From: an uncultured Prevotellaceae bacterium
GTDB taxonomy: Bacteria; Bacteroidota; Bacteroidia; Bacteroidales; Bacteroidaceae
Direction: 5' to 3'
Length of the DNA stretch: 5,504 bases
NCBI GenBank assembly: GCA_946403615.1
Contig: CAMJAO010000160.1
Span: 1-5,504 of the forward strand
The notes beneath the pieces were generated by a model that saw only the letters and a list, made by a program, of their open reading frames with translations, was not told the DNA's origin and did not search any database. Made by a program: the position numbers and the translations under genes. Positions 1 to 5,504 of this stretch are shown here, piece after piece; position 1 is the first letter of the stretch; each line of letters starts with the position of its first letter.

Positions 1-72
1 AGATTGGTTGTTTGGGAGATTGGTTGTTTGGGAGATTGGTTGTTTGGGAGATTGGGGGATTGGTCGTTTGGT
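1..72. repeat. 16-bp tandem repeat, three exact copies plus decayed copies
   Basis: The unit AGATTGGTTGTTTGGG occurs exactly at 1-16, 17-32 and 33-48. It is followed at 49-56 by AGATTGGG, which equals one unit with 8 internal bases deleted, and at 57-72 by a copy matching 13 of 16 positions. The array probably continues beyond the left edge of the window. It lies downstream of the last gene of the minus-strand block and has no coding potential that I can support. The mix of perfect, shortened and mutated copies fits replication slippage. Copies are contiguous with no unique spacers, so this is not a CRISPR array. Bacteroidota genomes often carry arrays of this sort between genes; any function is unknown. 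Confidence 0.93.
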
Positions 73-84
73 TTCTGGGATGGG

Positions 85-104
85 TAATCAACTTTGTTTG
101 ATTA
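85..104 (-). other. 7-bp inverted repeat at the end of the small ORF (weak hairpin)
   Basis: TAATCAA at 85-91 is the exact reverse complement of TTGATTA at 98-104, with a 6-nt loop between them. The stop codon of the 79-codon ORF (88-90) lies inside one arm. In the minus-strand transcript this could fold into a hairpin exactly at the end of the last gene of the block, so a role in 3' end formation is conceivable. Against this, the stem is AU-rich and no U-tract follows; the next bases are C/A-rich. The repeat is seen directly; a terminator role is inference and weak. Confidence 0.35.
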
Positions 105-327
105 TTCTGGCGATTCCTGTGAATGCACAGATGTCTGCGCCTATCTGGTTCAGGTTTTGGAAACGGCTATAATCGCAGTCTGAAGGCACCCCCTTCACGG
201 CTTCCATGGCATCGAGTTCCCATGGTGCAAGAATGAGCAATCGTCCTTGTGCACAAGCCTCGAAACGGTAATGCTCAGGTTTGCAACAGGGGCCTGGATT
301 TCGTGGACGACAGGACGAGCCGTTCAT
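88..327 (-). CDS. Hypothetical 79-aa protein, probably C-terminal remnant of a larger Bacteroidota protein
   Basis: The function is not known. The ORF begins with an ATG whose last two bases are the first two of the mfd stop (ATGA), so it could be translated by ribosomes finishing mfd. An in-frame TAA at 337-339 closes the frame upstream, so no longer N-terminus exists here. From about residue 15 the protein shows a conserved-looking core: KPEHYRFEACAQGRLLILAPWE (in pieces, residues ~17-38), then a segment with DYSRFQNLN and ADIC near residues 52-67. From memory, this pattern (FxACAxGRLLxLAPW followed by xxLNxxAxxIC) matches the C-terminal half of longer uncharacterised Bacteroidota proteins; I cannot confirm this without a search. 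The first ~14 residues (Arg/Pro/Cys-rich) look unrelated to that core. It is therefore either a truncated gene remnant or a real short protein. There is no signal peptide or membrane segment. Confidence 0.5.
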   Translation of the reverse strand: MNGSSCRPRNPGPCCKPEHYRFEACAQGRLLILAPWELDAMEAVKGVPSDCDYSRFQNLNQIGADICAFTGIARIIKQS

Positions 328-3300
328 GACTCTTGATTATCATCTATCCTGCGCAGGGTGTAAACGGCGTCGCCGACGGTTTTGACATCGAAGATGACGG
401 CTGAGCGTTTGCCTGCGACCTCTTTGAGTTGGCAACGGCGGGGATTGTCGGCACAATAAGCGAGCACCTTGCCGAATTGCGCACTCTGATAGAAGGGACT
501 GTCGATGTTTTTGACGAACTGCATCTGCATACGCCCGTTTTTGAGAATGATTTTCTCACTTCCGAAGCGTCGGCCGATACGCCGCAACGTGACCACTTGC
601 ATCAGTTCCTCACCTTCGCGCGGTACGGGTCCGAAGCGGTCTTCCAAACGATGTCGGAACGCATCGAGGGCTTTGTCGTCGATGATATTGTCGAGTTCGC
701 GATAGAGGAGCATGCGCTCGCTGCTGCCAGGCACATAACTGTCGGGGAAATACATCTCGAGGTCACTCTCCAAAGCACAGTCTTCGACAAATTCTTCGCC
801 CGTGATTTCCTTGCCTCTTGCGATTTCCTCGGCATAGAGGTCGCTGAATTCATCATTGCGCAGTTCGGTGACCGCCTGACTGAGAATCTTCTGATAGGTC
901 TCATAACCAAGATCCTCCATGAAACCACTCTGTTCCGCTCCAAGAAGATTGCCAGCGCCGCGGATGTCAAGGTCCTGCATGGCGAGGTTAAATCCACTGC
1001 CCAATTCTGAGAAATTCTCCAGTGCTTCCAGACGCCTTCTTGCCTCAGTATTAAGCAATGATTTCGGGGGTGAAAGCAGGTAACAGAACGCCTTACGATT
1101 GGAGCGCCCCACCCTGCCCCTCATCTGGTGCAAATCGGACAGTCCGAACTTATGGGCGTCGTTGATGATGATGGTGTTGGCATTGGGTATGTCGATGCCA
1201 TTCTCGACGATGGTCGTGGAGAGCAGCACATCGTAATCGTAATTGATAAACCCTAAGATGATGTTTTCAAGTTCTTCAGGTTTCATTTGTCCGTGACCGA
1301 TAGCCACACGCGCGTCGGGCACATACTTATTGATCAGTTTGGCTATCTCGGGCAGGTTGGAGATACGGTCATTGACGAAATAGACCTGTCCGTTGCGACT
1401 CATCTCGAAATTGATGGCGTCGGCAATCAACTCATGATTGTAAGTGCCGGTCTCGGTGTGGATGGGATAACGGTTGGGCGGTGGTGTGCGGATGATACTC
1501 ATGTCACGCGCTCCCATGAGAGAGAACTGCAAGGTGCGCGGTATGGGTGTAGCCGACATGGTCAGCGTGTCGATGTTGGACCTGAGTTTACGAATTTTCT
1601 CCTTCACTGCCACGCCGAATTTCTGTTCCTCATCGATAATGAGCAGTCCGATGTCTTTCCATTTCACCGTTTTTCCGATGAGTTTGTGCGTACCGATAAG
1701 GATATCTATTTTTCCTTCTTTCAGGTCATCGAGTATTTCGCGCGTCTGCTTGGCGCTCCTTGCCCTCGAGAGGTATTCTACACGAACAGGGAAGTCGCGC
1801 AGACGGTCGCGGAAGGTCTGGTAATGCTGGAACGCCAACACAGTGGTAGGCACAAGCACAGCCACCTGTTTGGAATCGCATGCCGCCTTGAAAGCCGCTC
1901 GTACAGCCACCTCTGTCTTGCCGAACCCCACATCACCGCAAACGAGACGGTCCATGGGTCTTGACGACTCCATGTCGGCCTTCACCTCATTAGTGGCTTT
2001 CAGTTGGTCGGGGGTGTCTTCATAGAGGAAACTGGCCTCCAGTTCGTGCTGCATATAATTGTCAGGAGCGAATGCGAAACCCTTCTCATGACGCCGTTTG
2101 GCATAGAGGCGTATCAAGTCGCGCGCAATGTCTTTGATGCGGTTTTTGGTGCGCTCCTTCATCCGTTCCCACGCACCGGTGCCGAGTGTGCTCAGACGTG
2201 GCGGTTCGCCAGTACTGCTGCGGCGATATTTGGATATTTTATAGAGTGCGTGAATCGACACATCCACCGTGTCGCCACGCTGATATCCGATTCGTATCAT
2301 CTCCTGGTAACTGTTGCCCAATGCCACACGCACCAATCCGATGAATTTTCCGATACCGAAATCGACATGCACGATGAAATCGCCGGGTTCCATCTCCTGC
2401 AATTCCTTCATGGTGAGCGCCATCTTGCCCGCCCGTGCCGCATCCGAGCGTAAGTGATACTTATGGAAACGGTCGAATATCTGATGGTCGGTAAAGAAAC
2501 AAGCGTGCAGGTCGTTATCGACGAAACCCTCATGCAATGCACTTTCCACCGGTTCAAAATTCAGGTTTATCTTGTCACCTTCACCGATATCGTCATTCTC
2601 GCCCGCCTCACTGAAGATATCGCGCAGTCGCTGTATCTGTTTGCGGCTGTCGGCCAGGATATACAGTTGGTAACCTTGCGCCTGGTAGTCGGCCAGGGTC
2701 TGCATGAGCAGGTTGATGTTCTTATGGAATAGCGGTTGCGGGGTGATGTGGAAATGCAGGACAGCCGAGGGTGTGTCGGCCTGATGTTGACCGAACTCTA
2801 TGCGGCGGTGTCTGGCCACATCTTGTGCAAACTGGCGGCCGCTGACCAGCATGTTCTCCTTGCGCATCTCACGCTGTATCTCCTCGCGCTCCATCTCCGT
2901 GGCACCCTCCATACGTTCGGTCATGGCTTGTGATGAGAAACCGTCTTGATAGATGCGCTCGATGGTGTCGTGCAGGTAATCGTAATCTTTCATCACGACG
3001 AGTGCGTCGTCGGGCAGAAAACGGAAGAATGACACTTTCGCATTGGCGTTGCCCGTCATCTCGGGCACAATCTCCACCTGTTGTTTAGCGTCTTTCGACA
3101 ACTGGTCTTGGACCTCAAACGTACGGATGGTGTCAATCTCATCGCCGAAGAAATCAATACGGAAGGGATATTCACAACTGAAAGAATAGACATCAAGGAT
3201 ACTGCCACGCACTGCAAACTGCCCCGGCTCATAGACATAGTCGACCTCATGAAAACCTTTCGAGAGCAGTTGACTGACCAACCCCGACAGAGCGATAATT

Positions 3301-3758
3301 TGTCCACGCTCCAAGGTGATGATGTGGTCGGAGAACTGTTGTTGCGAGACGACCAGTTCGCACAATGCTTCGGGACAGGTGACGATAAACAACGTACGCG
3401 CTCCGTCGCCCATGGCCGACAATTGCGCCATCACTTCGGTACGGAGTATTTCATTGGCAGCATCATGCTGCCCGTATTTCACCGCCCTTTTATACGATGA
3501 GGGGTAGAGAAGCACTTGCTGCGGCCCTAATATCTGGTTCAAGTCATTATAAAAATAACTGGCCTCTTCATTATCTTGCAGAATGAACAGCATGACACGC
3601 CCTACCCTCTCTGCCATGGCAGCGAAGAGCAATGGCGCGGCAGAGGCAGTCAGTCCGTCAAGACTAACGGATTCCGCAGTCTTATCGGTGAGGATATGCA
3701 AAAGCGCCTGTCCCGAGGGTGCAGACGCATATAACTGCTTGATATCTTGTATTTTCAT
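324..3758 (-). CDS. mfd: Transcription-repair coupling factor Mfd (TRCF), full length
   Basis: Mfd is an ATP-driven DNA translocase. It binds RNA polymerase stalled at lesions, pushes it off the DNA and recruits UvrA to start nucleotide excision repair of the transcribed strand. The 1144 residues match the family length (E. coli Mfd is 1148). Domains in order: a UvrB-like N-terminal module (~45-400, with KYGQHDAANEILRTE at 94-108 typical of Bacteroidota versions); the RNA-polymerase-interacting Tudor-like domain (GDFIVHVDFGIGKFIGL, 459-475); a RecG-like SF2 translocase with Walker A GDVGFGKT (608-615), motif II DEEQ (709-712), motif III SAT (735-737) and motif VI QMRGRVGR (878-885); the TRG-type segment RGAGNLLGAEQSGFM (933-947); and the C-terminal regulatory domain (~985-1144). 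All catalytic motifs are intact. Glutamine in place of histidine in DEEQ is, as I recall, usual for this phylum. The start lies in an AT-rich context with no Shine-Dalgarno. It sits 109 bp after the mannosyltransferase gene and probably shares its transcript. Confidence 0.98.
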   Translation of the reverse strand: MKIQDIKQLYASAPSGQALLHILTDKTAESVSLDGLTASAAPLLFAAMAERVGRVMLFILQDNEEASYFYNDLNQILGPQQVLLYPSSYKRAVKYGQHDAANEILRTEVMAQLSAMGDGARTLFIVTCPEALCELVVSQQQFSDHIITLERGQIIALSGLVSQLLSKGFHEVDYVYEPGQFAVRGSILDVYSFSCEYPFRIDFFGDEIDTIRTFEVQDQLSKDAKQQVEIVPEMTGNANAKVSFFRFLPDDALVVMKDYDYLHDTIERIYQDGFSSQAMTERMEGATEMEREEIQREMRKENMLVSGRQFAQDVARHRRIEFGQHQADTPSAVLHFHITPQPLFHKNINLLMQTLADYQAQGYQLYILADSRKQIQRLRDIFSEAGENDDIGEGDKINLNFEPVESALHEGFVDNDLHACFFTDHQIFDRFHKYHLRSDAARAGKMALTMKELQEMEPGDFIVHVDFGIGKFIGLVRVALGNSYQEMIRIGYQRGDTVDVSIHALYKISKYRRSSTGEPPRLSTLGTGAWERMKERTKNRIKDIARDLIRLYAKRRHEKGFAFAPDNYMQHELEASFLYEDTPDQLKATNEVKADMESSRPMDRLVCGDVGFGKTEVAVRAAFKAACDSKQVAVLVPTTVLAFQHYQTFRDRLRDFPVRVEYLSRARSAKQTREILDDLKEGKIDILIGTHKLIGKTVKWKDIGLLIIDEEQKFGVAVKEKIRKLRSNIDTLTMSATPIPRTLQFSLMGARDMSIIRTPPPNRYPIHTETGTYNHELIADAINFEMSRNGQVYFVNDRISNLPEIAKLINKYVPDARVAIGHGQMKPEELENIILGFINYDYDVLLSTTIVENGIDIPNANTIIINDAHKFGLSDLHQMRGRVGRSNRKAFCYLLSPPKSLLNTEARRRLEALENFSELGSGFNLAMQDLDIRGAGNLLGAEQSGFMEDLGYETYQKILSQAVTELRNDEFSDLYAEEIARGKEITGEEFVEDCALESDLEMYFPDSYVPGSSERMLLYRELDNIIDDKALDAFRHRLEDRFGPVPREGEELMQVVTLRRIGRRFGSEKIILKNGRMQMQFVKNIDSPFYQSAQFGKVLAYCADNPRRCQLKEVAGKRSAVIFDVKTVGDAVYTLRRIDDNQES

Positions 3759-3867
3759 AGTTCTTGTTAAAAATATGAGTGGAGGAGATGCTTTAGGGAG
3801 TTAAGGAAATTAAAGACAACAGTCCACATAGAAAAGACTCCTTGTCACCCCCCTGGATGGGAATGGG
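3759..3867. other. Mannosyltransferase-mfd intergenic gap, no promoter recognised
   Basis: On the transcribed strand these 109 bases show no TTTG-N19-21-TAnnTTTG promoter and no stable hairpin with a U-tract. The nearest -7-like match, TATTTTTA at 3768-3775, is only about 10 bases from the mfd start codon and has no upstream TTG at the right distance. The AT-rich stretch next to the ATG is more likely to be the unstructured translation-initiation region usual where Shine-Dalgarno pairing is not used. The simplest reading is read-through from the mannosyltransferase promoter into mfd. Confidence 0.5.
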
Positions 3868-4620
3868 TTATTCCTTCATCTTCGGATACTTGCGGAACCA
3901 TCCGTCCCAACGCAGGCGCATCACACCAAAAAACGCCTCGCCGAAGATTCCGCCACTCATCTTGCTGACACCCTCACGACGATTGACAAAGACTACGGGC
4001 ACCTCCTTGATTTTGAAGCCAATCTTGTAGGCGGTGTATTTCATCTCTATCTGGAAGGCATAGCCTTTGAAACGGATTTTATCGAGTTCGATGGTCTCGA
4101 GCACACGCCGCTTATAGCACTTGAAACCGGCGGTAGTGTCATGCACTTTGAAACCCGTGATGATTCGCACATATTTCGATGCGAAATAACTCATCAGCAC
4201 ACGGCCCATCGGCCAGTTGACGACATTCACACCACTGACATAGCGTGAACCGATGGCCAGGTCATACCCCTCGTCATGGCAAGCGGCATAAAGGCGGGGC
4301 AAGTCATTGGGATCGTGCGAGAAATCCGCATCCATCTCGAACACATAGTCGTAACCGTGCTCCAACGCCCATTTGAATCCGGCGATATAGGCGGTGCCAA
4401 GCCCCTGTTTCCCCTCTCTCTCGACGATGAACAAGCGGTCGGCATAGGAGTCGGCCATCAGTCCTTTCACGATGTCTGCCGTTCCGTCAGGGCTGCCGTC
4501 ATCGATGACCAGGATATGGAAGTATTTTTCGAGCGAAAACACCGCCTCGATGATTTTGGCGATATTTTCCTTTTCATTGTATGTTGGAATGATGACTATG
4601 CTGTCGCACTGTTGTTTCAT
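3868..4620 (-). CDS. Polyprenol-phosphate mannosyltransferase-like GT2 glycosyltransferase (DPM1 family)
   Basis: This family transfers a sugar, usually mannose from GDP-mannose, to a polyprenyl phosphate at the cytoplasmic face of the inner membrane. The product is a lipid-linked donor used outside the membrane. The 250 residues show the GT-A fold signature: VIIPTYNEKENI (9-20), the nucleotide-binding VIDDGSPDGTADIV (38-51), GLGTAYIAGFKWAL (73-86), the metal-binding DxD in FEMDADFSHDP (D97, D99), and AIGSRYVSG (122-130). The DPM-type acceptor region follows (VHDTTAGFKCYKRRVLE, 159-175; YAFQIEMKYTAYKIGFKIKEVPVVF, 187-211). No C-terminal membrane helices are present, so it is the short, soluble or peripheral bacterial form of about 250 residues. 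A promoter lies directly upstream and mfd directly downstream. In Bacteroidota such enzymes probably feed envelope or protein O-glycosylation; that, and mannose rather than glucose or another sugar, is inference. Confidence 0.94.
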   Translation of the reverse strand: MKQQCDSIVIIPTYNEKENIAKIIEAVFSLEKYFHILVIDDGSPDGTADIVKGLMADSYADRLFIVEREGKQGLGTAYIAGFKWALEHGYDYVFEMDADFSHDPNDLPRLYAACHDEGYDLAIGSRYVSGVNVVNWPMGRVLMSYFASKYVRIITGFKVHDTTAGFKCYKRRVLETIELDKIRFKGYAFQIEMKYTAYKIGFKIKEVPVVFVNRREGVSKMSGGIFGEAFFGVMRLRWDGWFRKYPKMKE

Positions 4621-4658
4621 AGAGTGTCACAAATGAGAAATAGGGTTGTTGATGTTTG

Positions 4659-4690
4659 CAAAAATACGAAAAATGACAGAAAAGTCAAAA
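4659..4690 (-). promoter_or_regulatory. Bacteroidota-type promoter for the mannosyltransferase gene
   Basis: On the minus strand TTTTG at 4690-4686 is followed, after 19 nt, by TATTTTTG at 4666-4659. This is an exact match to the primary sigma factor (SigAb) consensus of this phylum, with a -33 TTTG/TTG and a -7 TAnnTTTG spaced about 19-21 nt. Transcription would begin near 4652, giving a leader of roughly 30 nt without a Shine-Dalgarno sequence. The -33 box starts at the base next to the acyltransferase stop codon (4691-4693), so the whole signal fits in the 70-bp gap. It probably also serves mfd and the small ORF downstream. No start-site data exist here; the call rests on sequence match and position. 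Confidence 0.78.
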
Positions 4691-5449
4691 TTATTGGTCT
4701 GGATTTTCCACGTATCCCTGAAAATCCGGTTCCAGCGATGACATGACCGATTGGTAACTGTCGTTCATCGCCGCAGTGATGTTGTCATTGCCCTGCCCGA
4801 TGGGATAAATAGGCTGGTGAACGGTGAGTGAGAGGGGGTGCCAATTGAGGAAATGCCAATCGCGCGTGCGGGGCATCACTTGGAACGACCCGTTGATGGT
4901 GAGAGGCACGATGGGCAACTGCAGTTCATCGGCCAAGAGGAAGGCACCACGGCGAAAAGAGCCCATATGACCCGTGAAGGTGCGTGAGCCCTCGGGGAAG
5001 ACCACGATAGAGATGCCGCCCTTCATGATTTGTTTGGCTTTCTCATAAGATTCGCGTATGCGTTTCGGTCCGCGTTTGTCAATCATGATTTGTTTTGACG
5101 CCTTACAGGCTATTCCCACAAAAGGTATCTTCATCAATTGATATTTCATCATCCAACGGAAATTGCATCCCAGATAGGCATACACCAAGAAGATGTCGAA
5201 TGCTCCCTGATGGTTGGCCACGAACACATACGAGTGGTTTTTCTCGAGGTGTGTCTTTCCTTCCGTCTTGACAGGAAGGAGGAACAATTTCAAGATGACC
5301 CATCCCCAAATTTTCGGAGGGTAATAGCCAAAAAATCTGCCGCCGCCTAAAAGGCAGCCTATCAACACCAGCACTGAGATGAATATCGTCCACACCACTC
5401 CTATTGGAATGGCGATGAGCACTTGGTAGATACGATAGAGGTATTTCAT
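4691..5449 (-). CDS. 1-acyl-sn-glycerol-3-phosphate acyltransferase-like protein (PlsC family)
   Basis: The PlsC family acylates the sn-2 position of lysophosphatidic acid to give phosphatidic acid, the precursor of membrane phospholipids, at the inner membrane. The 252 residues fit the family. An N-terminal hydrophobic segment (~8-34) anchors the protein. The catalytic NHxxxxD motif is NHQGAFD (79-85), followed by the substrate-binding stretch WMMKYQLMKIPFVG (99-112), FPEGSRTFTG (151-160) and the hydrophobic VPLTING (181-187). All four acyltransferase blocks are present and intact. The chosen start MKYLYRIYQ places the membrane anchor at the usual distance. However, the frame stays open upstream through the heptamer repeat to the window edge, so a start outside the window cannot be excluded. 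There is no Shine-Dalgarno and no promoter visible in the 55 bases upstream. Paralogues acting on other lipids (for example ornithine lipids) share these motifs, so the exact acceptor is inferred. Confidence 0.93.
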   Translation of the reverse strand: MKYLYRIYQVLIAIPIGVVWTIFISVLVLIGCLLGGGRFFGYYPPKIWGWVILKLFLLPVKTEGKTHLEKNHSYVFVANHQGAFDIFLVYAYLGCNFRWMMKYQLMKIPFVGIACKASKQIMIDKRGPKRIRESYEKAKQIMKGGISIVVFPEGSRTFTGHMGSFRRGAFLLADELQLPIVPLTINGSFQVMPRTRDWHFLNWHPLSLTVHQPIYPIGQGNDNITAAMNDSYQSVMSSLEPDFQGYVENPDQ

Positions 5450-5451
5450 GA

Positions 5452-5504
5452 TTTGAGGTTTGAGGTTTGAGGTTTGAGGTTTGAGGTTTGAGGTTTGAGA
5501 TTTG
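5452..5504. repeat. 7-bp tandem repeat (TTTGAGG)n abutting the acyltransferase start
   Basis: Six exact TTTGAGG units run from 5452 to 5493, followed by one variant unit TTTGAGA (5494-5500) and a partial unit TTTG that reaches the window edge, so the full array length is unknown. On the coding strand of the acyltransferase this is CCTCAAA, ending 2 bp before the ATG at 5449-5447. The array thus occupies the ribosome-docking region or leader of the mRNA. The repeat contains no stop codon in any minus-strand frame and no ATG, GTG or TTG start on that strand. Homogeneous short units of this kind can change copy number by slippage. Whether this one does, and whether it affects expression, cannot be told from one sequence. 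Confidence 0.95.

Noticed and set aside
1..72. CRISPR array
   Set aside because: Units are 16 bp and contiguous, with no unique spacers and no cas genes nearby.
429..1010. 193-codon open frame on the plus strand inside mfd
   Set aside because: It lies antisense to the conserved C-terminal part of Mfd. Its residues form no recognisable domain, and it is explained by codon usage of the real gene.
709..1690. DEEQ instead of DEEH in Mfd motif II as a possible loss of activity
   Set aside because: Glu and Asp for ATP hydrolysis are intact, and a Q at this place is, as I recall, the normal form in Bacteroidota Mfd.
1287..1964. 225-codon open frame on the plus strand inside mfd
   Set aside because: It is antisense to the helicase motifs of Mfd, which are fully conserved in the minus frame. 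The His- and Cys-containing product looks like a reverse-frame shadow.
2004..3500. Several plus-strand frames of 60-150 codons opposite the N-terminal half of mfd
   Set aside because: All are antisense shadows with no promoter, family motif or consistent start context.
3768..3775. TATTTTTA on the minus strand as a -7 box for mfd
   Set aside because: It is one base off consensus, has no TTG at 19-21 nt upstream, and would start transcription at or beyond the last few leader bases before the mfd ATG.
4674..4687. TGAC-N6-GTCA followed by T-rich sequence as a terminator for the acyltransferase
   Set aside because: The stem is only 4 bp, too weak for an intrinsic terminator, and the bases are better explained as part of the promoter.
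4276..4746. 156-codon plus-strand frame spanning the mannosyltransferase start and the 70-bp gap
   Set aside because: It is antisense to the GT2 motifs and crosses the minus-strand promoter. No protein family is recognisable.
5452..5504. Plus-strand TTTG boxes in the heptamer as promoter -33 elements
   Set aside because: No TAnnTTTG follows at the right distance and no plus-strand gene lies ahead in the window.

Overview
The window carries one compact block of four genes, all on the minus strand, and looks like core chromosome of a member of the Bacteroidota, probably order Bacteroidales (Prevotella-like). Four things point there. The proteins read like Bacteroidales versions of their families. 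One gap contains an exact Bacteroidota-type promoter (TTTTG, 19 nt, TATTTTTG). No start codon has a Shine-Dalgarno sequence. Both ends of the block hold short tandem repeats of a kind common between genes in this group. The genus is inference only.

Read in the direction of transcription (right to left), the layout is as follows. At 5452-5504 a 7-bp tandem repeat runs off the window edge and stops 2 bp before the start codon of a PlsC-family lysophospholipid acyltransferase (5449-4691). A 70-bp gap follows, holding the promoter, and then a GT2 polyprenol-phosphate mannosyltransferase (DPM1-like) gene (4620-3868). After a 109-bp gap without a convincing promoter comes a complete transcription-repair coupling factor gene, mfd (3758-324). 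The mfd stop overlaps, as ATGA, the start of a 79-codon ORF (327-88) that looks like the C-terminal piece of a larger Bacteroidota protein. A 7-bp inverted repeat spans the end of that ORF. A 16-bp tandem repeat (three exact copies plus decayed copies) fills the left edge.

The genes do not form an obvious single pathway. The acyltransferase makes membrane phospholipid, the mannosyltransferase probably charges a lipid carrier with a sugar for envelope or protein glycosylation, and Mfd rescues stalled RNA polymerase and recruits nucleotide excision repair. The most plausible transcripts are the acyltransferase from a promoter outside the window, and mannosyltransferase-mfd-small ORF from the promoter at 4659-4690.

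I found no evidence of a new defence or mobile system. The points most worth a second look are the slippage-prone heptamer directly upstream of the acyltransferase start and the truncated-looking ORF coupled to the end of mfd.
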